Assembly (NCBI GenBank): GCA_027623845.1
Contig: JAQBUJ010000145.1
Span: 1 to 7,286 of the forward strand
Source of the DNA: Pseudomonadota bacterium
GTDB lineage: Bacteria > Pseudomonadota > Alphaproteobacteria > Thalassobaculales > Thalassobaculaceae
Length of the DNA: 7,286 nt
Direction: 5' to 3'
The translations under genes were made by a program, and so were the position numbers. This document shows positions 5,926 to 7,286 of this stretch, piece after piece; position 1 is the first letter of the stretch, and each line of letters opens with the position of its first letter. The notes below the pieces were generated by a model. It had not been told where the DNA came from and did not search any database. It saw nothing but the letters and a program-made list of their open reading frames with translations.

Positions 5926-7286
5926 ACGCCGTCGTTTCTCAGGGCGTCGATTTCTGTCTGCTGCAGGCCCAAAACCTCGCTCAGAACGATATCGCTGTGC
6001 TCACCCAATCCGGGCGCCAAACCGGACCGGTGACCAAAGCTCGCCCGCCAGGGCAGGCCGGGCAGGACGCCGTCGCCATGCGCATCCCAAAAACCTCTTG
6101 CACGCAGATGTTCGCTCTCAACCAACTCTTGCGAACGCGCCAACGCCGCGCTTGGAATGCCCGATGCGGTCAAACACCGCGCCGCATCCTCAGCGTTCTG
6201 CGGGGCGGCCCAAGCCGATAAAGCCGCGTCGATCGCCGCTCGTTCAGCGCGCCGCCCGGCCAGGCCAAGGTCCTTCATGTCCGCCAATTCGGGCACTAAC
6301 GAACAGAGATTTCTCCACTGATCGTCATCCACCACGGCCAAGGAGAGCCAATCATCCTCGCCGGCGCAGCGATAGACCCCATGCGGCGCATAATCCGCCG
6401 AGGCGTTGCCTTGAGGCGTAGGGGGATCGCCCAGTTGCGCTGTGAGTAAGGCTTCCGGCATCACCCACAGCATGGCTTCGATCATGGAAAAGTCCACCCG
6501 GACACCGCCGCCCAGCTGCTTGCGTTGGCGCCAGAGTGAAGCCGCGACCAGGAAGGGCAGAATCAAACCGCACATCGGGTCGAGCCACGCCATGCCGACA
6601 CGCGGCGGGCGGTCAGGGTGCCGGTTTAAACCTGCAAAACCGGCATAGCATTGCAGCAAGGTGCCATAAGCCACCGCGCCCGCCTCTGGCCCGGTGCGAC
6701 CGAGCCCGGATGCGGACAGATAGATCAGATTCGGATTCAGTCGGCATAAGTCAGCCGCGCCCAAACCCAAGCGGTCCATCACGCCGGTGGCGAAATTCTC
6801 GATCAGCACGTCGGATTCAGCGGCCAAACGTTTCGCGATCGCCACGCCTTCGGGTTTTTTCAGGTTGAGCACCACGCCCTTTTTGGCTTGTCCCAGAACC
6901 CCATGCAGTTCTGAGGCGCGGCCAGGATCGCCTTTTCCCGGCGCTTCGATCTTGATAACTTCCGCTCCCATGGCGGCCAGGTGGCGGGTGGCGGTTGGCC
7001 CGGCGATAACCCAGCTGAAATCAAGCACCCGCACGCCGCTGAGCGGCAAGGCCGCCGCCGGACGGACGGGGGAGACGTTCTCGGAAAAGCTCATCTGGAC
7101 CGGCAGGCTCGGCGTTTTGACGGTCACGTCGTTTAATTTCATGTCTTGGAAATAGCCACGCTGCGCCAGTTGTGGCGACCCAAGCTGCTCGGACAGTTCC
7201 CGAAGCGGAAAACTGGGCACGTGGGCGTCTTGCGCCAAGTCCGCCATCCATTGCTTGGGATGCTGTCGGCTCCATGCGCTCATCAG
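5916..7286 (-). CDS. Tandem class III (CaiB/BaiF) CoA-transferase, C-terminal part
   Basis: The frame is open from the window edge, so the start is not seen; the Met codon at 7281-7283 is probably internal (residues are numbered from it). Residues 1-65 resemble the C-terminus of a CoA-transferase: SAWSRQHPKQW, HVPSFPL, SEQLGSPQLAQRGYF. These match residues 307-350 of the FRC-like protein at 1159-2394 (SVWTRQHTKKE, GVPCGAV, EQLEDEDLHARG). A short linker then leads to a complete second domain starting at LPLSGVRVLDFSWVIAGP (79-96), with GAEVIKIEAPGKGDPGR (106-122) and the expected nucleophile Asp235 in GMAWLDPMCG. A closing block follows at 374-398. Two-domain members of this family are known, for instance DddD of dimethylsulfoniopropionate catabolism, about 800 residues; here the partner domain is mostly off the window. 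The enzyme should transfer CoA to a carboxylic acid in the cytoplasm. It runs against the crotonase cluster, and the stops overlap by four bases. The substrate is unknown. Confidence 0.9.
   Translation of the reverse strand: MMSAWSRQHPKQWMADLAQDAHVPSFPLRELSEQLGSPQLAQRGYFQDMKLNDVTVKTPSLPVQMSFSENVSPVRPAAALPLSGVRVLDFSWVIAGPTATRHLAAMGAEVIKIEAPGKGDPGRASELHGVLGQAKKGVVLNLKKPEGVAIAKRLAAESDVLIENFATGVMDRLGLGAADLCRLNPNLIYLSASGLGRTGPEAGAVAYGTLLQCYAGFAGLNRHPDRPPRVGMAWLDPMCGLILPFLVAASLWRQRKQLGGGVRVDFSMIEAMLWVMPEALLTAQLGDPPTPQGNASADYAPHGVYRCAGEDDWLSLAVVDDDQWRNLCSLVPELADMKDLGLAGRRAERAAIDAALSAWAAPQNAEDAARCLTASGIPSAALARSQELVESEHLRARGFWDAHGDGVLPGLPWRASFGHRSGLAPGLGEHSDIVLSEVLGLQQTEIDALRNDGVLG

Overview
The window is about 7.3 kb of GC-rich, densely coding bacterial DNA with seven protein genes and no RNA gene, mobile element or CRISPR array that I can recognise. 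The base composition and the protein families (FRC-like class III CoA-transferases, a crotonase, SDR, VOC and D-2-hydroxyacid dehydrogenase genes) suggest a proteobacterium, most likely an alphaproteobacterium of the Rhodospirillales/Rhodobacterales kind. That placement rests on general resemblance, not on a marker gene.

Layout: a leader of about 230 bases with a weak candidate promoter comes first. It is followed by an SDR dehydrogenase (230-1000, +) and a formyl-CoA-transferase-like class III CoA-transferase (1159-2394, +). A convergent alpha/beta hydrolase is next (2481-3302, -), and a hairpin lies in the convergent gap. From a divergent 177-base control region starts a rightward cluster of three genes: D-2-hydroxyacid dehydrogenase (3480-4445), a small VOC/glyoxalase-fold protein (4486-4905) and a crotonase-fold protein (4984-5919). 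The crotonase stop codon overlaps the stop of a leftward gene (5916 to beyond 7286). That gene encodes the end of a two-domain, tandem CaiB/BaiF CoA-transferase whose 5' part lies outside the window.

The gene set looks like a catabolic module for a carboxylic acid handled as a CoA thioester. CoA-transferases could activate the acid and the crotonase could transform the acyl-CoA. The SDR and 2-hydroxyacid dehydrogenase could oxidise or reduce hydroxy or keto intermediates, with the hydrolase and VOC protein as accessory steps. The substrate cannot be read from the sequence.

The most unusual points are these. The crotonase lacks both canonical catalytic glutamates, so it is probably not a hydratase. 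The SDR has a seven-residue insertion in its nucleotide-binding glycine motif and a His in place of the usual tetrad Asn. The FRC-like transferase has Glu where FRC has Gln17. The leftward CoA-transferase is a tandem fusion. An 11-codon leader reading frame overlaps the start of the hydroxyacid dehydrogenase by ATGA. No clearly new defence or mobile system is visible.
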